Shown here piece by piece: positions 27,524-35,989 of a stretch of 64,000 nt of DNA. The DNA comes from Acidobacteriota bacterium (GTDB taxonomy: Bacteria; Acidobacteriota; Thermoanaerobaculia; Multivoradales; Multivoraceae). Location of the stretch: NCBI GenBank assembly GCA_026707325.1, contig JAPOXA010000110.1:57923-121922 (forward strand), read 5' to 3'. The notes beneath the pieces are model-generated. The model was not told the DNA's origin and did not search any database. It saw only the letters and a list, made by a program, of their open reading frames with translations. The position numbers and the translations under genes are program-made. Position 1 is the stretch's first letter. The number at the start of each line of letters is the position of its first letter.

Positions 27524-28039
27524 TCAACTCGCCTTGGCCTTGGAGATCTTGTCCAGGCTGGTGGCAAGCGCCTTCTCGACCAGTTCCTCGGCGCTCTCTT
27601 CGCTGATGTCACGGACGTGGAGCACCTCGCTCACGATGAAGTACCTGGCTTTCTCGTACATCTTCTTCTCGCGAAACGAGAGGCTCTTCTTCTGGCTCAC
27701 GAGACGGAGGTTCTTGAGGACCTCGGCGGCGTCCGTCAACTCACCGGTCCGCATCTTGTCCAGATTCTGCTTGTAGCGACCCTTCCAGTCCTTGTAGACG
27801 TCGATGTTGCCGTCCTCGATCAGAGCGAGAAGATCGTTGATCTCCCGTTCCTTGGCCAGACGTCGGAGACCGACGCGGTCCAGGTTCTCTTCGGGGACCA
27901 TCACCTTGGAGTCGTTCGCCAGCAGGCGCAGGTGGTAGTAGGTCTGCTTCTCACCGCCATCCGGTGCGCTCACCGCGATTCGCTCTACTACACTCACCCC
28001 GTGGTTCGGGTACACGACTTTCTCACCCACTCGGAACAC
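27524..28039 (-). CDS. carD: CarD/CdnL-family RNA polymerase-binding transcription regulator
   Basis: CarD-type proteins bind the beta subunit of RNA polymerase and stabilise open complexes, notably at rRNA promoters. The 171-aa product begins MFRVGEKVVYPNHGVSVVERI, the Tudor-like RNAP-interaction domain. The helical C-terminal half includes DWKGRYKQNLDKMRTGEL and LSFREKKMYEKARYFIVSEV. It starts at GTG 28039 with GGGAG six nt upstream. Its own strong promoter lies about 145 nt upstream, divergent from tRNA-Leu. Confidence 0.93.
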   Translation of the reverse strand: MFRVGEKVVYPNHGVSVVERIAVSAPDGGEKQTYYHLRLLANDSKVMVPEENLDRVGLRRLAKEREINDLLALIEDGNIDVYKDWKGRYKQNLDKMRTGELTDAAEVLKNLRLVSQKKSLSFREKKMYEKARYFIVSEVLHVRDISEESAEELVEKALATSLDKISKAKAS

Positions 28040-28180
28040 TCTGATCTCCCTTCAAACTGGCAGATGCACACTTCGGCGGGATTCGCCGGAACGCTGGCTT
28101 CAGTTCCGGGATCGGCCGCGAGTTGCTTGTCTGACGCCGTGTGCCTAAGTTACAGAAAATCACGCGGTTAACGGTCGCTG

Positions 28181-28209
28181 ATTGTAGCCGCAGAGACCCT
28201 TGTCGTCAA
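28181..28209 (-). promoter_or_regulatory. carD: Sigma70-type promoter of carD
   Basis: TTGACG-17 nt-TACAAT on the minus strand is near-perfect. Transcription would begin near 28174, giving a leader of about 135 nt. The rest of the 321-nt carD-tRNA gap (28040-28360) shows no ORF I trust. Confidence 0.8.
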
Positions 28210-28328
28210 GTTCTTCCCGCCCCGTTTGCGCCACGTCCGGACGGCTGGCTCTAAGTCATTGACACCGCTGGGTTTGACGGCTTCAGGCTGGAACCGGGGC
28301 GGCCATCCTGTTACTGTCCGTCACCTTG

Positions 28329-28355
28329 CTCCGCGCGAGCGTTCTGCTCGCGGAG
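28329..28355 (+). promoter_or_regulatory. Stem-loop just before tRNA-Leu(CAA)
   Basis: CTCC-GC-GCGAGC-GTTCT-GCTCGC-GGAG forms a 10-bp stem with a 2-nt bulge, ending 5 nt before the tRNA 5' end. It may be a leader hairpin of the precursor. I could not find a convincing -35/-10 pair upstream of it. Confidence 0.4.
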
Positions 28356-28360
28356 TTCGT

Positions 28361-28446
28361 GCCGGAGTGGCGGAATGGCAGACGCAGGGGACTCAAAATC
28401 CCCCGCCCGCAAGGGCGTGTGGGTTCGACTCCCACCTCCGGCACCA
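28361..28446 (+). tRNA. tRNA-Leu (anticodon CAA)
   Basis: A full cloverleaf with acceptor GCCGGAG/CTCCGGC, anticodon arm GGGGA-CTCAAAA-TCCCC (anticodon CAA), long variable arm CGCCCGCAAGGGCG, T-arm GTGGGTTCGACTCCCAC and encoded CCA. It is the intact first member of a series in which the 3' part recurs four times downstream. Confidence 0.97.
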
Positions 28447-28810
28447 CCGCTTCTTGCGTGACGCGTCCCCTGCGGGGACTCGCAAGCATCCTTGCGCCCG
28501 CAAGGGCGTGTGGGTTCGACTCCCACCTCCGGCACCACCGCTTCTTGCGTGACGCGTCCCCTGCGGGGACTCGCAAGCATCCTTGCGCCCGCAAGGGCGT
28601 GTGGGTTCGACTCCCACCTCCGGCACCACCGCTTCCACCGGAACGCGTCCCCTGCGGGGACTCGCAGCATCTCCTGCGCCCGCAAGGGCGTGTGGGTTCG
28701 ACTCCCACCTCCGGCACCACCGCTTCCACCGGAACGCGTCCCCTGCGGGGACTCGCAGCATCTCCTGCGCCCGCAAGGGCGTGTGGGTTCGACTCCCACC
28801 TCCAGCACTA
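28447..28810 (+). repeat. Four 91-bp tandem repeats carrying the tRNA-Leu 3' part
   Basis: After the intact tRNA-Leu, four units of exactly 91 bp follow (period checked with the CCCGCAAGGGCG motif at 28406, 28497, 28588, 28679 and 28770). Each unit repeats the variable arm, T-arm, acceptor 3' strand and CCA of the tRNA but lacks the matching 5' strand, so it cannot fold as a tRNA. The upstream part of each unit has a GTCCCC-TGC-GGGGAC hairpin. Units 1-2 carry CGCAAG-CATC-CTTGCG where units 3-4 carry CGCAG-CATCTC-CTGCG, so pairing is kept while bases differ. The last copy has decayed ends (CCAGCACTA). ORFs called across this array on both strands are artefacts. Confidence 0.95.
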
Positions 28811-28830
28811 CCAGGGGCTCGCGCCAGCAA

Positions 28831-30528
28831 CTAGCTGTCGGAGTTGGCGTCGTCGACGAGTTCGATGCCTTCCTGCTCCAGCAGGACGCCGATCGCCCGG
28901 AAATAGGCCAGCAGGGCGCGGCGGTAGCCCGTGATGGCCTCCACTTCGCGGCTGCGGGCCGCCGTCAGATCCTCCTGGATCTCGAGCACCTGGAAGCTGG
29001 TCCAGAGCCCGTTCTCGTAGCGCTTCTGGGCGGCGTCCAGGTTCTTCTCCGCCAGTTCCCGCGACACCCGCGCCGAGTCGATCTGCTTGCCCGCGGTCTC
29101 CACGCCCCTGGCGGCCGTCCGCACCTCCGTGCGGATCGTCAGCATGAGGTCCTGCAGCTCCAGCCGTCCCTGGTCGAGCGCCAGGTCGGCGATCCGGCTT
29201 TGCGCCCGGGCCGAGCGGTTCTGCAGCGGCTTGGACAGGTTGAGGCCCACGTTCCAGCCCTCGAAGACCTGCCCCAGGATCCCGTCGTAGAACTGACCGA
29301 GCGTCGACAGGAAGTCGAGCGAGTCGACCCGGATGTACTCCTCCGGACAAGGCTCGAACAGATCGGCAATGCTGGGCGGACCGGGCCGCTCACAGACGGT
29401 ACGGTCACCGCCCAGTGCGTTCCGGCCGTAGCTCACGCTCAGGTTCAGGTCGGGCTTGCGCTGGTTGCGGAGAAAGGTGGAGTCGATCTCCAGCGTTTCG
29501 ATCCGCAGTTCCTGGCGATCGATCTCCACCCGCTTGTTGAGCGCCGAACTCAGCGACGCCTCCAGATCAATGGCGACCCGTGAGATCTCGGGCGATGTCA
29601 TCGGAACGATCTCCAGGTCCCAGAAAGTCCGCTCGTCCAGGTTCAGCAGTCGCCGCAGCTCATCCGCCGCGTCCTGAATCTGCGCCTGGACCCGGATGAT
29701 CTCCTCCTCGCGGGTCGCGATGCCCGCTTCGCTCTGAACGAGTTCCAGCGGCGCCAGGGTACCCACCTCGATCTGGATGCGGTTCATCTCGTGCAGCTCG
29801 CGGGCCAGCGCCAGACTCTCCTCCGCCACCTTGAGCTGTTCCAGGCCTTCGACCAGGGCCCAGTAGCCGTTGGCCACGGTCTGCACCGTGTCAATGACCT
29901 GAACTGCGAGATCTCCCATGCTGATGTCGCTGTTCAGCCGGGCGACGGCCAGGTTCCGCTCGGTGATCCGCTTTCCCCGGTTCCGCAGCAGCGGCTGGTC
30001 GAAGGCGAACTGCAGGCTGGACCGCAGGCTCGGGTTGATGTCCGAGAACCGCGAGTTCGATTCGAACCGGCTGTTCTGCCAGTTGATCGAGAACGTACCA
30101 CCCGACGAAACCGGCTGCTGGAGTTCGACGTTCGCCGTCATCGTCTCGTTCTCGGTGACCAGGGCGCCGTCAAGTTGCGAGGCCGAGGGCCGGCTGTCGC
30201 TGTTGACGCTGGTGTTGACTCCGAGCACCGTGTCGTAGATGCCGTACGCCTGGTTGATCTGGAACAGCGACTGGGAGCGCTGGTAGCGCTGGACCAGCAG
30301 TCCGAGGTTGTTCTGCAGGGCGATCGCGACCGCCTGGTCCAGTTCAAGCCGGAGTTGCCCGTCGGCGATGTCCAGATCCGGTGCGATCGGCTCGGTGATC
30401 CACGTCGAACCGACCTGCACCTGCCCCGCTGCCGGGGGAGCCCAGACGGCGGCCGGGACGAGGACAGTGCAGAGAGCGACGATCGGCGCTGCGGACTTGC
30501 GGACGCTCTGCTTTGGGAACAGGTTCAT
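28831..30528 (-). CDS. TolC-family outer membrane efflux protein
   Basis: This 565-aa protein should form an outer-membrane channel for an efflux pump or secretion system. A signal peptide (SAAPIVALCTVLVPAAVWAPPAAG) is followed by the twofold TolC repeat of long coiled-coil helices (LDQAVAIALQNNLGLLVQRYQ; later LNLSKPLQNRSARAQSRIADLALDQGRLELQDL). I start at ATG 30528, which has GGAAGGAA upstream; the track ORF begins 33 codons earlier. No inner-membrane pump or adaptor is adjacent, so its partner is unknown. A 14-bp palindrome GTTGTT-TC-AACAAC (30615-30628) lies in the 208-nt gap upstream. Confidence 0.9.
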   Translation of the reverse strand: MNLFPKQSVRKSAAPIVALCTVLVPAAVWAPPAAGQVQVGSTWITEPIAPDLDIADGQLRLELDQAVAIALQNNLGLLVQRYQRSQSLFQINQAYGIYDTVLGVNTSVNSDSRPSASQLDGALVTENETMTANVELQQPVSSGGTFSINWQNSRFESNSRFSDINPSLRSSLQFAFDQPLLRNRGKRITERNLAVARLNSDISMGDLAVQVIDTVQTVANGYWALVEGLEQLKVAEESLALARELHEMNRIQIEVGTLAPLELVQSEAGIATREEEIIRVQAQIQDAADELRRLLNLDERTFWDLEIVPMTSPEISRVAIDLEASLSSALNKRVEIDRQELRIETLEIDSTFLRNQRKPDLNLSVSYGRNALGGDRTVCERPGPPSIADLFEPCPEEYIRVDSLDFLSTLGQFYDGILGQVFEGWNVGLNLSKPLQNRSARAQSRIADLALDQGRLELQDLMLTIRTEVRTAARGVETAGKQIDSARVSRELAEKNLDAAQKRYENGLWTSFQVLEIQEDLTAARSREVEAITGYRRALLAYFRAIGVLLEQEGIELVDDANSDS

Positions 30529-30614
30529 CGGGCTGTGTTCCTTCCTTCGACGGCGCCCTGACCGCAACGGGCACGGCGCGTCGTGTCTTTCCTCTTTGAC
30601 GCGAGAGGCGCGAG

Positions 30615-30628
30615 GTTGTTTCAACAAC
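30615..30628. promoter_or_regulatory. Small palindrome in the sulP-tolC gap
   Basis: GTTGTT-TC-AACAAC is a perfect 6-bp inverted repeat about 90 nt before the tolC start. It could be an operator. The gap contains no other feature I can support. Confidence 0.3.
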
Positions 30629-30736
30629 CCTACGCCGGATGGTGCCGGAGCGCCGGTCTGGCGCGCCGGGCGGGCAAGCCTAAGCGATGGCGTGGCGAGG
30701 GACGCGGAGCCTTCGCGAAGGGGTGTCGGCGGCTTG

Positions 30737-32353
30737 TCAGCCGTCGAGAAGGTCGAGAGCGACTCGACGCGCTTCCTCCAGCGTACCGGCCAGGTGACCA
30801 GGGGGAAGATCGCGGAGAATGTCGAGTGTCCGAAGAGTCTTCGCGACGGATCCCTCGAGACCGCAGATGACGACCTCGGTTCGCTCGGCGGAGGCCACGT
30901 TCAGGAGGCGCTGGATCACCATTGCCGCGCTGTCGTCCAGGTACAGGGCTTCGGAGAAATCGAAGATCACGACTTCGTGGTCCTTGATGTCTCCGCCGAT
31001 GACGGTCGACAACTTGTTCGAGGAGGCGACCGTGAGAGTTCCCCTGAGCGCCACCAGGCCGACGCGCGCCGAGTAGGGGTCGACCTTCCCTCGTTCCTCC
31101 CCGTCCCCGAAGAAGGTCCGATCGAGGAGCGGGACCGACACCACGCTGTCGAGTTCGAGCCCCTCCAGGCGCCGCGCGTGCGCCATCCCCGCCGCGATCA
31201 GGCCCACGGCGACCGCCGTTACGAGATCGACGAAGACCGTCAGACCCAACGTCAGCAGCATGACGAAGAGGTGCTCCCGGCGAATCCGGTGGACCCGCGC
31301 GAGCAGCGGCCAGTCGATGATGTCCCACCCCACCTTCATCATGATCGCCGCCAGAACGGCGTGGGGAACCGGTTCGACCAGCGGCCCGAGGCCCAGAGCG
31401 AGGAGGAGGAGGAAGAGCGCACGCAGAGCGCCGGACACGGGTGTCGAGCCGCCAGCGCGGATGTTGACGACGGTTCCCATCGTGGCGCCGGCGCCCGGCA
31501 GGCCGCCGAGCACCCCGGAGATCATGTTGCCGATGCCCTGGCCGACCAGTTCGCGGTCCGGGTTGTGGCGGGTGCCCGTCAGCGAGTCGGCCACAAGCGA
31601 TGTCAGGAGGCTGTCGACCGACCCCAGCAGGGCGAGAATGAGCGCCGGTTGGAAGGCTTGCAGTAGGAATCCCGAGCTCGGCAGACCGATCTTCAGCGTC
31701 GGCAGACCTGTTGGTACGTGGCCGAGCGCCGGGGCACCGCTCAACCAGAGGATCCCGAGGACGGAGCCGAGAACGAGGGCAAGCAGCGGCGCCGGGAAGT
31801 AGTGCGAGAGCCGCCGGGGCCACAGAAAGCCGGCCGCCAGGGTGACGGCGCCGATGGCGACTGCGTTCAGGTTCACCCCGGCGGCCGCTTCCGGAATGGC
31901 GCGGACGGCGCCGAGTGCTCCACCCGCCGCCGGCGGCGCGCCGAGAAACGGAAGGACCTGGATCAGGATGACGATGACGCCGATCCCGGACATGAATCCG
32001 GAGACGACGACGTAGGGCGTGTACACCACGAATCGGCCGATCCGCGCCAGGCCGAGGAGCATCTGCAGCAGGCCGCCGAGAACGACGACGGTCAGCGCCT
32101 CCGTGAGATTCGAAGCGTGGGTCGTCAGGATCACCGTCATGGCGACGGTCATCGGCGCCGTGGGCCCCGAGATCTGGGACCGGGTGCCGCCGAACACGGC
32201 CGCGAAGAAGCCCACGGCGATCGCGCCATGAAGGCCCGCGACGGCGCCCATGCCGGAAGCGACGCCGAGCGCCAGCGCGACCGGAAGAGCGACGACGGTG
32301 GCCGTCAACGCCCCGAACAGGTCGCCCCGCAGCGTCGGCAGGTCGTACTTCAC
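30737..32353 (-). CDS. SulP-family anion transporter with STAS domain
   Basis: This 538-aa membrane protein has the SulP fold. The N-terminus is DLFGALTATVVALPVALALGVASG, followed by ISGPTAPMTVAMTVIL. About 12-14 hydrophobic spans include FVVYTPYVVVSGFMSGIGVIVI and GNMISGVLGGLPGAGATMGTVVNI. A cytoplasmic STAS domain closes it (VALRGTLTVASSNKLSTVI, VVIFDFSEALYLDDSAAMVIQRLL). Substrates in this family include sulfate, bicarbonate and dicarboxylates, and none can be chosen here. It is divergent from purC. Confidence 0.93.
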   Translation of the reverse strand: MKYDLPTLRGDLFGALTATVVALPVALALGVASGMGAVAGLHGAIAVGFFAAVFGGTRSQISGPTAPMTVAMTVILTTHASNLTEALTVVVLGGLLQMLLGLARIGRFVVYTPYVVVSGFMSGIGVIVILIQVLPFLGAPPAAGGALGAVRAIPEAAAGVNLNAVAIGAVTLAAGFLWPRRLSHYFPAPLLALVLGSVLGILWLSGAPALGHVPTGLPTLKIGLPSSGFLLQAFQPALILALLGSVDSLLTSLVADSLTGTRHNPDRELVGQGIGNMISGVLGGLPGAGATMGTVVNIRAGGSTPVSGALRALFLLLLALGLGPLVEPVPHAVLAAIMMKVGWDIIDWPLLARVHRIRREHLFVMLLTLGLTVFVDLVTAVAVGLIAAGMAHARRLEGLELDSVVSVPLLDRTFFGDGEERGKVDPYSARVGLVALRGTLTVASSNKLSTVIGGDIKDHEVVIFDFSEALYLDDSAAMVIQRLLNVASAERTEVVICGLEGSVAKTLRTLDILRDLPPGHLAGTLEEARRVALDLLDG

Positions 32354-32458
32354 GCCGGAAGCGCTCCGACAGACTGTGCAGCCACTCCTTCTTGCCTTCC
32401 CGTGCGCATCGTCCCGGGCCCCTTCTACCGGCGAACGTCATGCTACATTCCCGCGGCC

Positions 32459-33334
32459 ATGAAGGTCCTCGAAGGTCTCCCGGAACCCCGACGCGGCAAG
32501 GTCCGCGACATCTACGATCTCGGCGCTCGGCTGCTGCTGGTAGCCAGCGATCGCGTATCCGCCTACGACTTCGTCCTCTCTCCGGAGATTCCTGACAAGG
32601 GCAAGGTGCTGAACCAGTTGACGAACTTCTGGTTCGATCGGCTCGGCGACCTCATTCCGAATCACCTGATCGAGACCGATGTACGCCGTTTTCCCGCCGA
32701 CCTGCAGCCACACGCCGACTACCTGGACGGACGGTCGGTCCTCGTGAGAAAAGCGCAAGTCGTTCCCTACGAGTGCGTGGCCAGGGGCTACCTCGCCGGC
32801 AGCGCGTTCCGGGAGTATCAGGAGACGGGGCGGGCCTGCGGCCATGATCTGCCGGCCGGGATGGTCCGGGCCGCACAACTGGACGACGCGATCTTCACGC
32901 CGGCGACAAAGGCCGAAGAGGGTCACGACGAGAACATCGACTACGACACCCTGGTTGAAGGCGTCGGCAGCGACATGGCGGCGACCCTGCGGCGTGTGAC
33001 GCTCGAGCTCTACAGACGGGGACGGGAACTCGCGGCAGGCCGTGGCCTCATCCTCGCCGACACGAAGTTCGAGTTCGGCATGGCCGAGGACCGTCTGATC
33101 CTGATCGACGAAGTGCTGACTCCGGATTCGTCGCGCTACTGGGACGCGGCCCAGTGGAGCCCGGGTACCGAGCCCGTTTCCTTCGACAAGCAGCCGGTCC
33201 GCGACTGGGTCGCCGGGACCGGCTGGGACAAGGCCTCTCCGCCGCCGGAACTGACCCCGGAGGTCGTCAACGAGACGAGGGAGCGTTATCTCGACGCGTT
33301 CCGCCGGGTCACCGGTCGCGGCCCGGTTCTCTAG
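32459..33334 (+). CDS. purC: Phosphoribosylaminoimidazole-succinocarboxamide synthase (SAICAR synthetase)
   Basis: PurC joins aspartate to CAIR in purine synthesis. The start ATG 32459 gives MKVLEGLPEPRRGKVRDIYDLG. Conserved motifs are LLLVASDRVSAYDFVL, PDKGKVLNQLTNFWF, VVPYECVARGYLAGSAFREYQ, GHDENIDYDTLVE, LILADTKFEFGM and LIDEVLTPDSSRYWDAA. It is 291 aa, the longer purC form. No ribosome site precedes the ATG, while TGCTACATT sits 9 nt upstream, so the message may be leaderless. The 3' end overlaps alr by 26 nt on the other strand. Confidence 0.96.
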   Translation: MKVLEGLPEPRRGKVRDIYDLGARLLLVASDRVSAYDFVLSPEIPDKGKVLNQLTNFWFDRLGDLIPNHLIETDVRRFPADLQPHADYLDGRSVLVRKAQVVPYECVARGYLAGSAFREYQETGRACGHDLPAGMVRAAQLDDAIFTPATKAEEGHDENIDYDTLVEGVGSDMAATLRRVTLELYRRGRELAAGRGLILADTKFEFGMAEDRLILIDEVLTPDSSRYWDAAQWSPGTEPVSFDKQPVRDWVAGTGWDKASPPPELTPEVVNETRERYLDAFRRVTGRGPVL

Positions 33335-34481
33335 GGCGGTCGCGGCGGCCGATCAGGAGGCGCGGCAGGCGCCGGTTCAGACCGCACCAGACCTCGTAGG
33401 CCGCGATGCCGGCGCGGCCCGCGAGTTCGCCGACGCCGATGCGCTGCTTGCCCTGTCTTCCGAGCAGGACGCACTCGTCACCGATCACGGCGCCGGGAAC
33501 CCGGGTGACGTCGACAGTCAGCGAATCCATGCTGACCTGACCGACGATCGGGCAACGCTCTCCCCTGACCAGGACGTCGCCGCCGCCGAAGCCCGTGCTG
33601 AAACCGTCTCCGTAGCCGACCCGGATCAGGGCAATCCTGGCCGAATCTGGCGCTCGCCAGGTGCGCCGGTAGCCGACGCCGGCGCCGGCCGGTACCGGCC
33701 GCAGGTCGACGATCGGTGCCTTGAGGCTCATGACCGGCCGCAGGGCGGGCGTTTCCGAGCCGCCGGCCAGCGTCGCCAGGTCGAGCCCGTAGAGCGCTCC
33801 GCCGACCCGCACCGCGGTCCAACGGGTGGAGGCGCGCCTTAGCGCCGCGGACGAGTTCGCGAGGTGTACCGGAACCGAACGGCGCTCACTCGAGTCGAGA
33901 AGCTCGACCGCGGCGGCGAAGCGCCGTTCCTGCTCTCCGGTAAAGGAGCTTTCGGCCAGTTCGGACTCGGCCAGGTGAGACATCAGGCCCGCAAACCGGA
34001 ACTCGGGCGCGGCACGCAGGGCGTCGAGCGCGGCCCGCCAGTCGGCCAGTTTCAGGCCGGCGCGACTCATGCCGGTGTCCAGTTCGACGACCACCTCCAG
34101 CGCCTGCCCCGCGCGAGCCCCGGCAGTTCTCAGCCAGGCACTCCAGGCTGTGAGTTGCCCCAGGCGCGTGAGCACCGGCATTGCACTCCCGCGAACGACG
34201 CGATCCAGGTCCCCGGACGACTCCGGACCGCCGAGCAGCAGGACGTGCCCGCCATACCCGGCGTTGCGGAGCTCCACGACTTCGGCGGCGCCCGCCACCG
34301 CCAGGCCGTCGATGCCGAGCCGCTCAAGTTCGAGCGCCACGGCCGGCGCGCCGTGCCCGTAAGCGTCCGCCTTGACGACTCCGTAGACCGCCGCCTCCCC
34401 GACCGACCGCCGCACCGCGTGCAGGTTGAGCGCCAGGGCGCCGAGATCGATCTCGACCCGCGCGCCTGCGCTGGAGCTCAG
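33309..34481 (-). CDS. alr: Alanine racemase, probable CTG start
   Basis: Alr makes D-alanine for peptidoglycan with PLP. The track ORF (from 34415) lacks the normal first strand. Reading upstream in frame gives ARVEIDLGALALNLHAVRR before the PLP-lysine motif VVKADAYGHG, which matches the family. The only usable upstream codon is CTG at 34481, overlapping the dnaB stop as CTGA, with GGAGGGG 7-8 nt before it. Other motifs are ELDTGMSRAGLK, VHLANSSAALR, GVGYRRTWRAP, RVGYGDGFSTG and QVSMDSLTVDVT. This start gives 390 aa, a usual length. Confidence 0.9.
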   Translation of the reverse strand: MSSSAGARVEIDLGALALNLHAVRRSVGEAAVYGVVKADAYGHGAPAVALELERLGIDGLAVAGAAEVVELRNAGYGGHVLLLGGPESSGDLDRVVRGSAMPVLTRLGQLTAWSAWLRTAGARAGQALEVVVELDTGMSRAGLKLADWRAALDALRAAPEFRFAGLMSHLAESELAESSFTGEQERRFAAAVELLDSSERRSVPVHLANSSAALRRASTRWTAVRVGGALYGLDLATLAGGSETPALRPVMSLKAPIVDLRPVPAGAGVGYRRTWRAPDSARIALIRVGYGDGFSTGFGGGDVLVRGERCPIVGQVSMDSLTVDVTRVPGAVIGDECVLLGRQGKQRIGVGELAGRAGIAAYEVWCGLNRRLPRLLIGRRDRPREPGRDR

Positions 34482-35839
34482 TTCGGCCCCTCCGGCGGCG
34501 AGTGATACGCGTCGTAGCTGCGAAACGTCGTCGTGTCCCCGAGAAAGACAAGCGGCACGGAACCGGTCTCGCCGTTCCGGTGCTTGGCGATGATGAGTTC
34601 GGCCATCCCCTGCACTTCGAGATCATCCGGTTCATAGACCTCTTCGCGATAGACGAACATGACGACGTCGGCGTCCTGCTCGATGTTCCCCGACTCCCGG
34701 AGGTCTGCAAGCTGCGGGCGGTGATCCTTGCCCCGTCGTTCCGGCAGCCGCGAGAGCTGGGACAGGGCCACGACAGGCACTTCAAGTTCCTTCGCCAGTT
34801 GCTTCAAACCGCGGGTAATCGCGCCTATCTCCAGGTTGCGGTTCTCGTACCGGCCCCCGGCGTTCATCAACTGGAGATAATCGACGACCAGCAAGGCGAG
34901 ACCGTCCTGTTTCTTGAGCCGGCGCGCCTTCGAGGCGACCTCGAGCAACGACGGATTGGCGGAGTCGTCCACGAACAGCTTCGACTCCTGGCCCTCCTGC
35001 TTCGCCTGGTGAAGGCGCTTCCAGTCCTCCCCCGACAGCCGCCCGCTCCGCAGCTTGTGAAACGGGATGTCCGTGGTCGAACACAGCACCCTCATCGCGA
35101 TCTCGCGCGCGCTCATCTCGAGCGAGAAGAAGCCCGCCGCCTTCTTCTCGTCGTGCGCGACGTGAGTCGCCATGTTCAGCGCGAGGCTTGTCTTTCCCAT
35201 CCCCGGGCGGCCGGCGACGATGACCAGGTTGCCGGGTTGAAGGCCGTGCGTCTTCCGGTCGAGATCGACGAATCCGGTACGCAGGCCCGAGAACTCGTTG
35301 ACCGCGCTCCGTTCGAGCTCCTCCATCGTCTCTTCGTAGATCTGGCTCAACGGCACGAAGGTCCGCGCCACGGCCTCTTCGCTCAGACTCAGGACCCTGC
35401 TCTCCGCCTCCTCGAGGGCCTGCTCGGCATCCAGGCCGCCGTCGAGCGCCTTCGTGTAGATCTCCGTACAGGCGTCGAGCAGGCGGCGTCGCAGCGCCCG
35501 CTCCTTGATGATCTCGACGTACGAGTCGACCCGGCCCAGGTCGGGCAGGTCGACTTCCAGAGTGGCGAGGTAGGCCACGCCGCCCGCCGACTCGAACTGG
35601 CCGCGTTGCTCCAGCCGGGCCTGAAGTGTCCGCAGATCGATCGGGCTCTCCGCCTCCTGGAGCGAGAGCATCGCCCTGTACAGAACCCGGTGGCGCTCGA
35701 AGTAGTAGTCCTCGGGCTTCAGCCGGCTCGAGGTAGCGGCCAGGTGCCGCTCGGAATCGAGCAGGATCGCCGCGAGCACGGCACGCTCGGATTCTTCGCT
35801 ATGCGGCAGACTGTGGGTCTCGTCGATCGGCGCGCGCAC
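34478..35839 (-). CDS. dnaB: Replicative DNA helicase DnaB
   Basis: DnaB unwinds DNA at the replication fork. It is 453 aa from GTG 35839, which has GGAGG four nt upstream. The N-terminal domain is PHSEESERAVLAAILLDSE. The RecA-like domain has GLQPGNLVIVAGRPGMGKTSLALNMA (Walker A), FFSLEMSAREIAMRVLC, LLVVDYLQLM (Walker B) and LSQLSRLPERRGKDHRPQLADLRESGNIEQDADVVMFVYR. The first gene of the dnaB-alr pair, it is divergent from an outer-membrane protein gene. Confidence 0.97.
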   Translation of the reverse strand: MRAPIDETHSLPHSEESERAVLAAILLDSERHLAATSSRLKPEDYYFERHRVLYRAMLSLQEAESPIDLRTLQARLEQRGQFESAGGVAYLATLEVDLPDLGRVDSYVEIIKERALRRRLLDACTEIYTKALDGGLDAEQALEEAESRVLSLSEEAVARTFVPLSQIYEETMEELERSAVNEFSGLRTGFVDLDRKTHGLQPGNLVIVAGRPGMGKTSLALNMATHVAHDEKKAAGFFSLEMSAREIAMRVLCSTTDIPFHKLRSGRLSGEDWKRLHQAKQEGQESKLFVDDSANPSLLEVASKARRLKKQDGLALLVVDYLQLMNAGGRYENRNLEIGAITRGLKQLAKELEVPVVALSQLSRLPERRGKDHRPQLADLRESGNIEQDADVVMFVYREEVYEPDDLEVQGMAELIIAKHRNGETGSVPLVFLGDTTTFRSYDAYHSPPEGPN

Positions 35840-35989
35840 GTCTCCTCCGGAGTCCTAGCCTAGCCTTCGGATGACGACGGCGGGGCGGCTGCGGCTACCT
35901 GCGGGAAGGCTGCGGATTTCGTGAGCCGTGCGAAGATGAGGCGGCGCCGAAACCGCGTCCGGCCGGCGTCGCCGGCTGCCCCAGAGCCC

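Noticed and set aside
28361-28810. Five tRNA genes in tandem
   Set aside because: Only the first copy has the 5' acceptor strand, D-arm and anticodon arm; the others have only the 3' part.
28283-28934. Several overlapping ORFs on both strands across the tRNA-Leu repeats, with peptides such as GGSRTHTPLRA
   Set aside because: They are translations of the tRNA 3'-end repeats. Similar false proteins are common in databases. No ribosome sites or independent coding signal.
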